Positions 37,190-50,517 of a DNA stretch of 64,000 nucleotides are shown here, piece by piece (position 1 is the stretch's first letter; the number at the start of each line of letters is the position of its first letter). This stretch comes from Phytophthora sp. 'mugwort' (lineage: Eukaryota; Oomycota; Peronosporomycetes; Peronosporales; Peronosporaceae), in contig JAUCEF010000010.1 of NCBI GenBank assembly GCA_033558025.1, forward strand, positions 1,637,001 to 1,701,000, given 5' to 3'. The position numbers and the translations under genes were made by a program. The notes under the pieces are model-generated. The model ran no database searches. It had not been told where the DNA came from and saw nothing but the letters and a program-made list of their open reading frames with translations.

Positions 37190-37672
37190 ACGTTCGACAA
37201 CTACACACCCTCCACCACCCACAAACTCGACAATACCACACATATCACCCGTTGACGCTATCACTACGCCCATGTGCCTCTATTGCCCATCGCTGGCTCT
37301 GATCACAGCCTTTAAACTTCTACTCGATCGGTAGTCACCATGTATGGTCCGAGTCAATTGCCAAACCAGCAGCCCAACGTATCGCTTTTGGCTTGTTTTG
37401 CAGGCGTCCAAGACACACAGGACCGACACTACGTCCCGAGCGAGGCTCGAGACACACCCCGGCTCGAGCGAGTCGACTTTGACTCGGTCGAATGCCACCG
37501 ACAGGAATCGATGCCGAGCCGCGACGGGCCTCCATTGTGTCGGGGTGGACATGGCTCCAGTGACGAAACCGATGCATGGACATGTCAGTGGTATCGCCGG
37601 ACTGGCTGGGACGCAGGCGACAGCGCCGCTGCAGCAAAAGTAGGATACTTGAGGCAAAAAGAGCAAAGGAGA

Positions 37673-37745
37673 TATCAGAGGAGGGGATCGAACCCTCGAT
37701 CTCGAGCGTGTGAAGCTCGCGTCCTAACCACTAGACGACACTGAC
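37673..37745 (-). tRNA. tRNA-Val(CAC), unit 68
   Basis: Gene as in unit 1. Consensus unit. Confidence 0.92.
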
Positions 37746-38223
37746 ACGTTCGACAACTACACACCCTCCACCACCACAAACTCGACAATACCACACATAT
37801 CACCCGTTGACGCTATCACTACGCCCATGTGCCTCTATTGCCCATCGCTGGCTCTGATCACAGCCTTTAAACTTCTACTCGATCGGTAGTCACCATGTAT
37901 GGTCCGAGTCAATTGCCAAACCAGCAGCCCAACGTATCGCTTTTGGCTTGTTTTGCAGGCGTCCAAGACACACAGGACCGACACTACGTCCCGAGCGAGG
38001 CTCGAGACACACCCCGGCTCGAGCGAGTCGACTTTGACTCGGTCGAATGCCACCGACAGGAATCGATGCCGAGCCGCGACGGGCCTCCATTGTGTCGGGG
38101 TGGACATGGCTCCAGTGACGAAACCGATGCATGGACATGTCAGTGGTATCGCCGGACTGGGACGCAGGCGACAGCGCCGCTGCAGCAAAAGTAGGATACG
38201 TGAGGCAAAAAGAGCAAAGGAGA

Positions 38224-38296
38224 TATCAGAGGAGGGGATCGAACCCTCGATCTCGAGCGTGTGAAGCTCGCGTCCTAACCACTAGACGACACTGAC
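38224..38296 (-). tRNA. tRNA-Val(CAC), unit 69
   Basis: Gene as in unit 1. Unit differences: 450G and a CTGG deletion in the downstream spacer, giving a 552-bp unit. Confidence 0.92.
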
Positions 38297-38775
38297 ACGT
38301 TCGACAACTACACACCCTCCACCACCCACAAACTCGACAATACCACACATATCACCCGTTGACGCTATCACTACGCCCATGTGCCTCTATTGCCCATCGC
38401 TGGCTCTGATCACAGCCTTTAAACTTCTACTCGATCGGTAGTCACCATGTATGGTCCGAGTCAATTGCCAAACCAGCAGCCCAACGTATCGCTTTTGGCT
38501 TGTTTTGCAGGCGTCCAAGACACACAGGACCGACACTACGTCCCGAGCGAGGCTCGAGACACACCCCGGCTCGAGCGAGTCGACTTTGACTCGGTCGAAT
38601 GCCACCGACAGGAATCGATGCCGAGCCGCGACGGGCCTCCATTGTGTCGGGGTGGACATGGCTCCAGTGACGAAACCGATGCATGGACATGTCAGTGGTA
38701 TCGCCGGACTGGGACGCAGGCGACAGCGCCGCTGCAGCAAAAGTAGGATACGTGAGGCAAAAAGAGCAAAGGAGA

Positions 38776-38848
38776 TATCAGAGGAGGGGATCGAACCCTC
38801 GATCTCGAGCGTGTGAAGCTCGCGTCCTAACCACTAGACGACACTGAC
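38776..38848 (-). tRNA. tRNA-Val(CAC), unit 70
   Basis: Gene as in unit 1. Carries the same CTGG deletion and 450G as unit 69. Confidence 0.92.
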
Positions 38849-39331
38849 ACGTTCGACAACTACACACCCTCCACCACCCACAAACTCGACAATACCACAC
38901 ATATCACCCGTTGACGCTATCACTACGCCCATGTGCCTCTATTGCCCATCGCTGGCTCTGATCACAGCCTTTAAACTTCTACTCGATCGGTAGTCACCAT
39001 GTATGGTCCGAGTCAATTGCCAAACCAGCAGCCCAACGTATCGCTTTTGGCTTGTTTTGCAGGCGTCCAAGGCACACAGGACCGACACTACGTCCCGAGC
39101 GAGGCTCGAGACACACCCCGGCTCGAGCGAGTCGACTTTGACTCGGTCGAATGCCACCGACAGGAATCGATGCCGAGCCGCGACGGGCCTCCATTGTGTC
39201 GGGGTGGACATGGCTCCAGTGACGAAACCGATGCATGGACATGTCAGTGATATCGCCGGACTGGCTGGGACGCAGGCGACAGCGCCGCTGCAGCAAAAGT
39301 AGGATACTTGAGGCAAAAAGAGCAAAGGAGA

Positions 39332-39404
39332 TATCAGAGGAGGGGATCGAACCCTCGATCTCGAGCGTGTGAAGCTCGCGTCCTAACCACTAGACGACAC
39401 TGAC
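39332..39404 (-). tRNA. tRNA-Val(CAC), unit 71
   Basis: Gene as in unit 1. Unit differences: 214G, 392A, with the TT trailer allele. Confidence 0.92.
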
Positions 39405-39887
39405 ACGTTCGACAACTACACACCCTCCACCACCCACAAACTCGACAATACCACACATATCACCCGTTGACGCTATCACTACGCCCATGTGCCTCTATTG
39501 CCCATCGCTGGCTCTGATCACAGCCTTTAAACTTCTACTCGATCGGTAGTCACCATGTATGGTCCGAGTCAATTGCCAAACCAGCAGCCCAACGTATCGC
39601 TTTTGGCTTGTTTTGCAGGCGTCCAAGGCACACAGGACCGACACTACGTCCCGAGCGAGGCTCGAGACACACCCCGGCTCGAGCGAGTTGACTTTGACTC
39701 GGTCGAATGCCACCGACAGGAATCGATGCCGAGCCGCGACGGGCCTCCATTGTGTCGGGGTGGACATGGCTCCAGTGACGAAACCGATGCATGGACATGT
39801 CAGTGGTATCGCCGGACTGGCTGGGACGCAGGCGACAGCGCCGCTGCAGCAAAAGTAGGATACTTGAGGCAAAAAGAGCAAAGGAGA

Positions 39888-39960
39888 TATCAGAGGAGGG
39901 GATCGAACCCTCGATCTCGAGCGTGTGAAGCTCGCGTCCTAACCACTAGACGACACTGAC
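39888..39960 (-). tRNA. tRNA-Val(CAC), unit 72
   Basis: Gene as in unit 1. Unit differences: 214G, 275T. First of four identical units. Confidence 0.92.
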
Positions 39961-40443
39961 ACGTTCGACAACTACACACCCTCCACCACCCACAAACTCG
40001 ACAATACCACACATATCACCCGTTGACGCTATCACTACGCCCATGTGCCTCTATTGCCCATCGCTGGCTCTGATCACAGCCTTTAAACTTCTACTCGATC
40101 GGTAGTCACCATGTATGGTCCGAGTCAATTGCCAAACCAGCAGCCCAACGTATCGCTTTTGGCTTGTTTTGCAGGCGTCCAAGGCACACAGGACCGACAC
40201 TACGTCCCGAGCGAGGCTCGAGACACACCCCGGCTCGAGCGAGTTGACTTTGACTCGGTCGAATGCCACCGACAGGAATCGATGCCGAGCCGCGACGGGC
40301 CTCCATTGTGTCGGGGTGGACATGGCTCCAGTGACGAAACCGATGCATGGACATGTCAGTGGTATCGCCGGACTGGCTGGGACGCAGGCGACAGCGCCGC
40401 TGCAGCAAAAGTAGGATACTTGAGGCAAAAAGAGCAAAGGAGA

Positions 40444-40516
40444 TATCAGAGGAGGGGATCGAACCCTCGATCTCGAGCGTGTGAAGCTCGCGTCCTAACC
40501 ACTAGACGACACTGAC
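40444..40516 (-). tRNA. tRNA-Val(CAC), unit 73
   Basis: Gene as in unit 1. Unit differences: 214G, 275T. Confidence 0.92.
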
Positions 40517-40999
40517 ACGTTCGACAACTACACACCCTCCACCACCCACAAACTCGACAATACCACACATATCACCCGTTGACGCTATCACTACGCCCAT
40601 GTGCCTCTATTGCCCATCGCTGGCTCTGATCACAGCCTTTAAACTTCTACTCGATCGGTAGTCACCATGTATGGTCCGAGTCAATTGCCAAACCAGCAGC
40701 CCAACGTATCGCTTTTGGCTTGTTTTGCAGGCGTCCAAGGCACACAGGACCGACACTACGTCCCGAGCGAGGCTCGAGACACACCCCGGCTCGAGCGAGT
40801 TGACTTTGACTCGGTCGAATGCCACCGACAGGAATCGATGCCGAGCCGCGACGGGCCTCCATTGTGTCGGGGTGGACATGGCTCCAGTGACGAAACCGAT
40901 GCATGGACATGTCAGTGGTATCGCCGGACTGGCTGGGACGCAGGCGACAGCGCCGCTGCAGCAAAAGTAGGATACTTGAGGCAAAAAGAGCAAAGGAGA

Positions 41000-41072
41000 T
41001 ATCAGAGGAGGGGATCGAACCCTCGATCTCGAGCGTGTGAAGCTCGCGTCCTAACCACTAGACGACACTGAC
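41000..41072 (-). tRNA. tRNA-Val(CAC), unit 74
   Basis: Gene as in unit 1. Unit differences: 214G, 275T. Confidence 0.92.
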
Positions 41073-41555
41073 ACGTTCGACAACTACACACCCTCCACCA
41101 CCCACAAACTCGACAATACCACACATATCACCCGTTGACGCTATCACTACGCCCATGTGCCTCTATTGCCCATCGCTGGCTCTGATCACAGCCTTTAAAC
41201 TTCTACTCGATCGGTAGTCACCATGTATGGTCCGAGTCAATTGCCAAACCAGCAGCCCAACGTATCGCTTTTGGCTTGTTTTGCAGGCGTCCAAGGCACA
41301 CAGGACCGACACTACGTCCCGAGCGAGGCTCGAGACACACCCCGGCTCGAGCGAGTTGACTTTGACTCGGTCGAATGCCACCGACAGGAATCGATGCCGA
41401 GCCGCGACGGGCCTCCATTGTGTCGGGGTGGACATGGCTCCAGTGACGAAACCGATGCATGGACATGTCAGTGGTATCGCCGGACTGGCTGGGACGCAGG
41501 CGACAGCGCCGCTGCAGCAAAAGTAGGATACTTGAGGCAAAAAGAGCAAAGGAGA

Positions 41556-41628
41556 TATCAGAGGAGGGGATCGAACCCTCGATCTCGAGCGTGTGAAGCT
41601 CGCGTCCTAACCACTAGACGACACTGAC
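41556..41628 (-). tRNA. tRNA-Val(CAC), unit 75
   Basis: Gene as in unit 1. Unit differences: 214G, 275T. Confidence 0.92.
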
Positions 41629-42111
41629 ACGTTCGACAACTACACACCCTCCACCACCCACAAACTCGACAATACCACACATATCACCCGTTGACGCTAT
41701 CACTACGCCCATGTGCCTCTATTGCCCATCGCTGGCTCTGATCACAGCCTTTAAACTTCTACTCGATCGGTAGTCACCATGTATGGTCCGAGTCAATTGC
41801 CAAACCAGCAGCCCAACGTATCGCTTTTGGCTTGTTTTGCAGGCGTCCAAGACACACAGGACCGACACTACGTCCCGAGCGAGGCTCGAGACACACCCCG
41901 GCTCGAGCGAGTCGACTTTGACTCGGTCGAATGCCACCGACAGGAATCGATGCCGAGCCGCGACGGGCCTCCATTGTGTCGGGGTGGACATGGCTCCAGT
42001 GACGAAACCGATGCATGGACATGTCAGTGGTATCGCCGGACTGGCTGGGACGCAGGCGACAGCGCCGCTGCAGCAAAAGTAGGATACTTGAGGCAAAAAG
42101 AGCAAAGGAGA

Positions 42112-42184
42112 TATCAGAGGAGGGGATCGAACCCTCGATCTCGAGCGTGTGAAGCTCGCGTCCTAACCACTAGACGACACTGAC
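42112..42184 (-). tRNA. tRNA-Val(CAC), unit 76
   Basis: Gene as in unit 1. Consensus unit. Confidence 0.92.
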
Positions 42185-42666
42185 ACATTCGACAACTACA
42201 CACCCTCCACCACCACAAACTCGACAATACCACACATATCACCCGTTGACGCTATCACTACGCCCATGTGCCTCTATTGCCCATCGCTGGCTCTGATCAC
42301 AGCCTTTAAACTTCTACTCGATCGGTAGTCACCATGTATGGTCCGAGTCAATTGCCAAACCAGCAGCCCAACGTATCGCTTTTGGCTTGTTTTGCAGGCG
42401 TCCAAGACACACAGGACCGACACTACGTCCCGAGCGAGGCTCGAGACACACCCCGGCTCGAGTGAGTCGACTTTGACTCGGTCGAATGCCACCGACAGGA
42501 ATCGATGCCGAGCCGCGACGGGCCTCCATTGTGTCGGGGTGGACATGGCTCCAGTGACGAAACCGATGCATGGACATGTCAGTGGTATCGCCGGACTGGC
42601 TGGGACGCAGGCGACAGCGCCGCTGCAGCAAAAGTAGGATACTTGAGGCAAAAAGAGCAAAGGATA

Positions 42667-42739
42667 TATCAGAGGAGGGGATCGAACCCTCGATCTCGAG
42701 CGTGTGAAGCTCGCGTCCTAACCACTAGACGACACTGAC
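42667..42739 (-). tRNA. tRNA-Val(CAC), unit 77
   Basis: Gene as in unit 1. Unit difference: 270T. The second trailer base after A73 is A instead of C (42665). Confidence 0.92.
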
Positions 42740-43221
42740 ACATTCGACAACTACACACCCTCCACCACCACAAACTCGACAATACCACACATATCACCCG
42801 TTGACGCTATCACTACGCCCATGTGCCTCTATTGCCCATCGCTGGCTCTGATCACAGCCTTTAAACTTCTACTCGATCGGTAGTCACCATGTATGGTCCG
42901 AGTCAATTGCCAAACCAGCAGCCCAACGTATCGCTTTTGGCTTGTTTTGCAGGCGTCCAAGACACACAGGACCGACACTACGTCCCGAGCGAGGCTCGAG
43001 ACACACCCCGGCTCGAGTGAGTCGACTTTGACTCGGTCGAATGCCACCGACAGGAATCGATGCCGAGACGCGACGGGCCTCCATTGTGTCGGGGTGGACA
43101 TGGCTCCAGTGACGAAACCGATGCATGGACATGTCAGTGGTATCGCCGGACTGGCTGGGACGCAGGCGACAGCGCCGCTGCAGCAAAAGTAGGATACTTG
43201 AGGCAAAAAGAGCAAAGGAGA

Positions 43222-43294
43222 TATCAGAGGAGGGGATCGAACCCTCGATCTCGAGCGTGTGAAGCTCGCGTCCTAACCACTAGACGACACTGAC
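43222..43294 (-). tRNA. tRNA-Val(CAC), unit 78
   Basis: Gene as in unit 1. Unit differences: 270T, 320A. Confidence 0.92.
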
Positions 43295-43777
43295 ACGTTC
43301 GACAACTACACACCCTCCACCACCCACAAACTCGACAATACCACACATATCACCCGTTGACGCTATCACTACGCCCATGTGCCTCTATTGCCCATCGCTG
43401 GCTCTGATCACAGCCTTTAAACTTCTACTCGATCGGTAGTCACCATGTATGGTCCGAGTCAATTGCCAAACCAGCAGCCCAACGTATCGCTTTTGGCTTG
43501 TTTTGCAGGCGTCCAAGACACACAGGACCGACACTACGTCCCGAGCGAGGCTCGAGACACACCCCGGCTCGAGTGAGTCGACTTTGACTCGGTCGAATGC
43601 CACCGACAGGAATCGATGCCGAGCCGCGACGGGCCTCCATTGTGTCGGGGTGGACATGGCTCCAGTGACGAAACCGATGCATGGACATGTCAGTGGTATC
43701 GCCGGACTGGCTGGGACGCAGGCGACAGCGCCGCTGCAGCAAAAGTAGGATACTTGAGGCAAAAAGAGCAAAGGAGA

Positions 43778-43850
43778 TATCAGAGGAGGGGATCGAACCC
43801 TCGATCTCGAGCGTGTGAAGCTCGCGTCCTAACCACTAGACGACACTGAC
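43778..43850 (-). tRNA. tRNA-Val(CAC), unit 79
   Basis: Gene as in unit 1. Unit difference: 270T. Confidence 0.92.
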
Positions 43851-44333
43851 ACATTCGACAACTACACACCCTCCACCACCCACAAACTCGACAATACCAC
43901 ACATATCACCCGTTGACGCTATCACTACGCCCATGTGCCTCTATTGCCCATCGCTGGCTCTGATCACAGCCTTTAAACTTCTACTCGATCGGTAGTCACC
44001 ATGTATGGTCCGAGTCAATTGCCAAACCAGCAGCCCAACGTATCGCTTTTGGCTTGTTTTGCAGGCGTCCAAGACACACAGGACCGACACTACGTCCCGA
44101 GCGAGGCTCGAGACACACCCCGGCTCGAGTGAGTCGACTTTGACTCGGTCGAATGCCACCGACAGGAATCGATGCCGAGACGCGACGGGCCTCCATTGTG
44201 TCGGGGTGGACATGGCTCCAGTGACGAAACCGATGCATGGACATGTCAGTGGTATCGCCGGACTGGCTGGGACGCAGGCGACAGCGCCGCTGCAGCAAAA
44301 GTAGGATACTTGAGGCAAAAAGAGCAAAGGAGA

Positions 44334-44406
44334 TATCAGAGGAGGGGATCGAACCCTCGATCTCGAGCGTGTGAAGCTCGCGTCCTAACCACTAGACGAC
44401 ACTGAC
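44334..44406 (-). tRNA. tRNA-Val(CAC), unit 80
   Basis: Gene as in unit 1. Unit differences: 270T, 320A. Confidence 0.92.
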
Positions 44407-44889
44407 ACGTTCGACAACTACACACCCTCCACCACCCACAAACTCGACAATACCACACATATCACCCGTTGACGCTATCACTACGCCCATGTGCCTCTAT
44501 TGCCCATCGCTGGCTCTGATCACAGCCTTTAAACTTCTACTCGATCGGTAGTCACCATGTATGGTCCGAGTCAATTGCCAAACCAGCAGCCCAACGTATC
44601 GCTTTTGGCTTGTTTTGCAGGCGTCCAAGACACACAGGACCGACACTACGTCCCGAGCGAGGCTCGAGACACACCCCGGCTCGAGTGAGTCGACTTTGAC
44701 TCGGTCGAATGCCACCGACAGGAATCGATGCCGAGCCGCGACGGGCCTCCATTGTGTCGGGGTGGACATGGCTCCAGTGACGAAACCGATGCATGGACAT
44801 GTCAGTGGTATCGCCGGACTGGCTGGGACGCAGGCGACAGCGCCGCTGCAGCAAAAGTAGGATACTTGAGGCAAAAAGAGCAAAGGAGA

Positions 44890-44962
44890 TATCAGAGGAG
44901 GGGATCGAACCCTCGATCTCGAGCGTGTGAAGCTCGCGTCCTAACCACTAGACGACACTGAC
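44890..44962 (-). tRNA. tRNA-Val(CAC), unit 81
   Basis: Gene as in unit 1. Unit difference: 270T. Confidence 0.92.
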
Positions 44963-45445
44963 ACGTTCGACAACTACACACCCTCCACCACCCACAAACT
45001 CGACAATACCACACATATCACCCGTTGACGCTATCACTACGCCCATGTGCCTCTATTGCCCATCGCTGGCTCTGATCACAGCCTTTAAACTTCTACTCGA
45101 TCGGTAGTCACCATGTATGGTCCGAGTCAATTGCCAAACCAGCAGCCCAACGTATCGCTTTTGGCTTGTTTTGCAGGCGTCCAAGACACACAGGACCGAC
45201 ACTACGTCCCGAGCGAGGCTCGAGACACACCCCGGCTCGAGTGAGTCGACTTTGACTCGGTCGAATGCCACCGACAGGAATCGATGCCGAGCCGCGACGG
45301 GCCTCCATTGTGTCGGGGTGGACATGGCTCCAGTGACGAAACCGATGCATGGACATGTCAGTGGTATCGCCGGACTGGCTGGGACGCAGGCGACAGCGCC
45401 GCTGCAGCAAAAGTAGGATACTTGAGGCAAAAAGAGCAAAGGAGA

Positions 45446-45518
45446 TATCAGAGGAGGGGATCGAACCCTCGATCTCGAGCGTGTGAAGCTCGCGTCCTAA
45501 CCACTAGACGACACTGAC
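45446..45518 (-). tRNA. tRNA-Val(CAC), unit 82
   Basis: Gene as in unit 1. Unit difference: 270T. Confidence 0.92.
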
Positions 45519-46000
45519 ACATTCGACAACTACACACCCTCCACCACCACAAACTCGACAATACCACACATATCACCCGTTGACGCTATCACTACGCCCA
45601 TGTGCCTCTATTGCCCATCGCTGGCTCTGATCACAGCCTTTAAACTTCTACTCGATCGGTAGTCACCATGTATGGTCCGAGTCAATTGCCAAACCAGCAG
45701 CCCAACGTATCGCTTTTGGCTTGTTTTGCAGGCGTCCAAGACACACAGGACCGACACTACGTCCCGAGCGAGGCTCGAGACACACCCCGGCTCGAGTGAG
45801 TCGACTTTGACTCGGTCGAATGCCACCGACAGGAATCGATGCCGAGACGCGACGGGCCTCCATTGTGTCGGGGTGGACATGGCTCCAGTGACGAAACCGA
45901 TGCATGGACATGTCAGTGGTATCGCCGGACTGGCTGGGACGCAGGCGACAGCGCCGCTGCAGCAAAAGTAGGATACTTGAGGCAAAAAGAGCAAAGGAGA

Positions 46001-46073
46001 TATCAGAGGAGGGGATCGAACCCTCGATCTCGAGCGTGTGAAGCTCGCGTCCTAACCACTAGACGACACTGAC
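46001..46073 (-). tRNA. tRNA-Val(CAC), unit 83
   Basis: Gene as in unit 1. Unit differences: 270T, 320A. Confidence 0.92.
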
Positions 46074-46556
46074 ACGTTCGACAACTACACACCCTCCACC
46101 ACCCACAAACTCGACAATACCACACATATCACCCGTTGACGCTATCACTACGCCCATGTGCCTCTATTGCCCATCGCTGGCTCTGATCACAGCCTTTAAA
46201 CTTCTACTCGATCGGTAGTCACCATGTATGGTCCGAGTCAATTGCCAAACCAGCAGCCCAACGTATCGCTTTTGGCTTGTTTTGCAGGCGTCCAAGACAC
46301 ACAGGACCGACACTACGTCCCGAGCGAGGCTCGAGACACACCCCGGCTCGAGCGAGTCGACTTTGACTCGGTCGAATGCCACCGACAGGAATCGATGCCG
46401 AGCCGCGACGGGCCTCCATTGTGTCGGGGTGGACATGGCTCCAGTGACGAAACCGATGCATGGACATGTCAGTGGTATCGCCGGACTGGCTGGGACGCAG
46501 GCGACAGCGCCGCTGCAGCAAAAGTAGGATACGTGAGGCAAAAAGATCAAAGGAGA

Positions 46557-46629
46557 TATCAGAGGAGGGGATCGAACCCTCGATCTCGAGCGTGTGAAGC
46601 TCGCGTCCTAACCACTAGACGACACTGAC
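46557..46629 (-). tRNA. tRNA-Val(CAC), unit 84
   Basis: Gene as in unit 1. Unit differences: 450G, 464T. Confidence 0.92.
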
Positions 46630-47111
46630 ACGTTCGACAACTACACACCCTCCACCACCACAAACTCGACAATACCACACATATCACCCGTTGACGCTAT
46701 CACTACGCCCATGTGCCTCTATTGCCCATCGCTGGCTCTGATCACAGCCTTTAAACTTCTACTCGATCGGTAGTCACCATGTATGGTCCGAGTCAATTGC
46801 CAAACCAGCAGCCCAACGTATCGCTTTTGGCTTGTTTTGCAGGCGTCCAAGACACACAGGACCGACACTACGTCCCGAGCGAGGCTCGAGACACACCCCG
46901 GCTCGAGCGAGTCGACTTTGACTCGGTCGAATGCCACCGACAGGAATCGATGCCGAGCCGCAACGGGCCTCCATTGTGTCGGGGTGGACATGGCTCCAGT
47001 GACGAAACCGATGCATGGACATGTCAGTGGTATCGCCGGACTGGCTGGGACGCAGGCGACAGCGCCGCTGCAGCAAAAGTAGGATACTTGAGGCAAAAAG
47101 AGCAAAGGAGA

Positions 47112-47184
47112 TATCAGAGGAGGGGATCGAACCCTCGATCTCGAGCGTGTGAAGCTCGCGTCCTAACCACTAGACGACACTGAC
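47112..47184 (-). tRNA. tRNA-Val(CAC), unit 85
   Basis: Gene as in unit 1. Unit difference: 324A. Confidence 0.92.
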
Positions 47185-47667
47185 ACGTTCGACAACTACA
47201 CACCCTCCACCACCCACAAACTCGACAATACCACACATATCACCCGTTGACGCTATCACTACGCCCATGTGCCTCTATTGCCCATCGCTGGCTCTGATCA
47301 CAGCCTTTAAACTTCTACTCGATCGGTAGTCACCATGTATGGTCCGAGTCAATTGCCAAACCAGCAGCCCAACGTATCGCTTTTGGCTTGTTTTGCAGGC
47401 GTCCAAGACACACAGGACCGACACTACGTCCCGAGCGAGGCTCGAGACACACCCCGGCTCGAGCGAGTCGACTTTGACTCGGTCGAATGCCACCGACAGG
47501 AATCGATGCCGAGCCGCGACGGGCCTCCATTGTGTCGGGGTGGACATGGCTCCAGTGACGAAACCGATGCATGGACATGTCAGTGGTATCGCCGGACTGG
47601 CTGGGACGCAGGCGACAGCGCCGCTGCAGCAAAAGTAGGATACGTGAGGCAAAAAGATCAAAGGAGA

Positions 47668-47740
47668 TATCAGAGGAGGGGATCGAACCCTCGATCTCGA
47701 GCGTGTGAAGCTCGCGTCCTAACCACTAGACGACACTGAC
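47668..47740 (-). tRNA. tRNA-Val(CAC), unit 86
   Basis: Gene as in unit 1. Unit differences: 450G, 464T. First unit of the duplicated four-unit block. Confidence 0.92.
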
Positions 47741-48223
47741 ACGTTCGACAACTACACACCCTCCACCACCCACAAACTCGACAATACCACACATATCACC
47801 CGTTGACGCTATCACTACGCCCATGTGCCTCTATTGCCCATCGCTGGCTCTGATCACAGCCTTTAAACTTCTACTCGATCGGTAGTCACCATGTATGGTC
47901 CGAGTCAATTGCCAAACCAGCAGCCCAACGTATCGCTTTTGGCTTGTTTTGCAGGCGTCCAAGGCACACAGGACCGACACTACGTCCCGAGCGAGGCTCG
48001 AGACACACCCCGGCTCGAGCGAGTTGACTTTGACTCGGTCGAATGCCACCGACAGGAATCGATGCCGAGCCGCGACGGGCCTCCATTGTGTCGGGGTGGA
48101 CATGGCTCCAGTGACGAAACCGATGCATGGACATGTCAGTGGTATCGCCGGACTGGCTGGGACGCAGGCGACAGCGCCGCTGCAGCAAAAGTAGGATACT
48201 TGAGGCAAAAAGAGCAAAGGAGA

Positions 48224-48296
48224 TATCAGAGGAGGGGATCGAACCCTCGATCTCGAGCGTGTGAAGCTCGCGTCCTAACCACTAGACGACACTGAC
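48224..48296 (-). tRNA. tRNA-Val(CAC), unit 87
   Basis: Gene as in unit 1. Unit differences: 214G, 275T. Confidence 0.92.
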
Positions 48297-48779
48297 ACAT
48301 TCGACAACTACACACCCTCCACCACCCACAAACTCGACAATACCACACATATCACCCGTTGACGCTATCACTACGCCCATGTGCCTCTATTGCCCATCGC
48401 TGGCTCTGATCACAGCCTTTAAACTTCTACTCGATCGGTAGTCACCATGTATGGTCCGAGTCAATTGCCAAACCAGCAGCCCAACGTATCGCTTTTGGCT
48501 TGTTTTGCAGGCGTCCAAGGCACACAGGACCGACACTACGTCCCGAGCGAGGCTCGAGACACACCCCGGCTCGAGCGAGTCGACTTTGACTCGGTCGAAT
48601 GCCACCGACAGGAATCGATGCCGAGCCGCAACGGGCCTCCATTGTGTCGGGGTGGACATGGCTCCAGTGACGAAACCGATGCATGGACATGTCAGTGGTA
48701 TCGCCGGACTGGCTGGGACGCAGGCGACAGCGCCGCTGCAGCAAAAGTAGGATACGTGAGGCAAAAAGAGCAAAGGAGA

Positions 48780-48852
48780 TATCAGAGGAGGGGATCGAAC
48801 CCTCGATCTCGAGCGTGTGAAGCTCGCGTCCTAACCACTAGACGACACTGAC
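48780..48852 (-). tRNA. tRNA-Val(CAC), unit 88
   Basis: Gene as in unit 1. Unit differences: 214G, 324A, 450G. Confidence 0.92.
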
Positions 48853-49332
48853 ACGTTCGACAACTACACACCCTCCACCACCACAAACTCGACAATACCA
48901 CACATATCACCCGTTGACGCTATCACTACGCCCATGTGCCTCTATTGCCCATCGCTGGCTCTGATCACAGCCTTTAAACTTCTACTCGATCGGTAGTCAC
49001 CATGTATGGTCCGAGTCAATTGCCAAACCAGCAGCCCAACGTATCGCTTTTGGCTTGTTTTGCAGGCGTCCAAGGCACACAGGACCGACACTACGTCCCG
49101 AGCGAGGCTCGAGACACACCCCGGCTCGAGCGAGTCGACTTTGACTCGGTCGAATGCCACCGACAGGAATCGATGCCGAGCCGCAACGGGCCTCCATTGT
49201 GTCGGGGTGGACATGGCTCCAGTGACGAAACCGATGCATGGACATGTCAGTGGTATCGCCGGACTGGCTGGGACGCAGGCGACAGCGCCGCTGCAGCAAA
49301 AGTAGGATACGAGGCAAAAAGAGCAAAGGAGA

Positions 49333-49405
49333 TATCAGAGGAGGGGATCGAACCCTCGATCTCGAGCGTGTGAAGCTCGCGTCCTAACCACTAGACGACA
49401 CTGAC
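49333..49405 (-). tRNA. tRNA-Val(CAC), unit 89
   Basis: Gene as in unit 1. Unit differences: 214G, 324A, 450-451 deleted. Confidence 0.92.
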
Positions 49406-49888
49406 ACGTTCGACAACTACACACCCTCCACCACCCACAAACTCGACAATACCACACATATCACCCGTTGACGCTATCACTACGCCCATGTGCCTCTATT
49501 GCCCATCGCTGGCTCTGATCACAGCCTTTAAACTTCTACTCGATCGGTAGTCACCATGTATGGTCCGAGTCAATTGCCAAACCAGCAGCCCAACGTATCG
49601 CTTTTGGCTTGTTTTGCAGGCGTCCAAGACACACAGGACCGACACTACGTCCCGAGCGAGGCTCGAGACACACCCCGGCTCGAGCGAGTCGACTTTGACT
49701 CGGTCGAATGCCACCGACAGGAATCGATGCCGAGCCGCGACGGGCCTCCATTGTGTCGGGGTGGACATGGCTCCAGTGACGAAACCGATGCATGGACATG
49801 TCAGTGGTATCGCCGGACTGGCTGGGACGCAGGCGACAGCGCCGCTGCAGCAAAAGTAGGATACGTGAGGCAAAAAGATCAAAGGAGA

Positions 49889-49961
49889 TATCAGAGGAGG
49901 GGATCGAACCCTCGATCTCGAGCGTGTGAAGCTCGCGTCCTAACCACTAGACGACACTGAC
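49889..49961 (-). tRNA. tRNA-Val(CAC), unit 90
   Basis: Gene as in unit 1. Unit differences: 450G, 464T. Confidence 0.92.
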
Positions 49962-50444
49962 ACGTTCGACAACTACACACCCTCCACCACCCACAAACTC
50001 GACAATACCACACATATCACCCGTTGACGCTATCACTACGCCCATGTGCCTCTATTGCCCATCGCTGGCTCTGATCACAGCCTTTAAACTTCTACTCGAT
50101 CGGTAGTCACCATGTATGGTCCGAGTCAATTGCCAAACCAGCAGCCCAACGTATCGCTTTTGGCTTGTTTTGCAGGCGTCCAAGGCACACAGGACCGACA
50201 CTACGTCCCGAGCGAGGCTCGAGACACACCCCGGCTCGAGCGAGTTGACTTTGACTCGGTCGAATGCCACCGACAGGAATCGATGCCGAGCCGCGACGGG
50301 CCTCCATTGTGTCGGGGTGGACATGGCTCCAGTGACGAAACCGATGCATGGACATGTCAGTGATATCGCCGGACTGGCTGGGACGCAGGCGACAGCGCCG
50401 CTGCAGCAAAAGTAGGATACGTGAGGCAAAAAGAGCAAAGGAGA

Positions 50445-50517
50445 TATCAGAGGAGGGGATCGAACCCTCGATCTCGAGCGTGTGAAGCTCGCGTCCTAAC
50501 CACTAGACGACACTGAC
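50445..50517 (-). tRNA. tRNA-Val(CAC), unit 91
   Basis: Gene as in unit 1. Unit differences: 214G, 275T, 392A, 450G, a mosaic of types. Confidence 0.92.
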
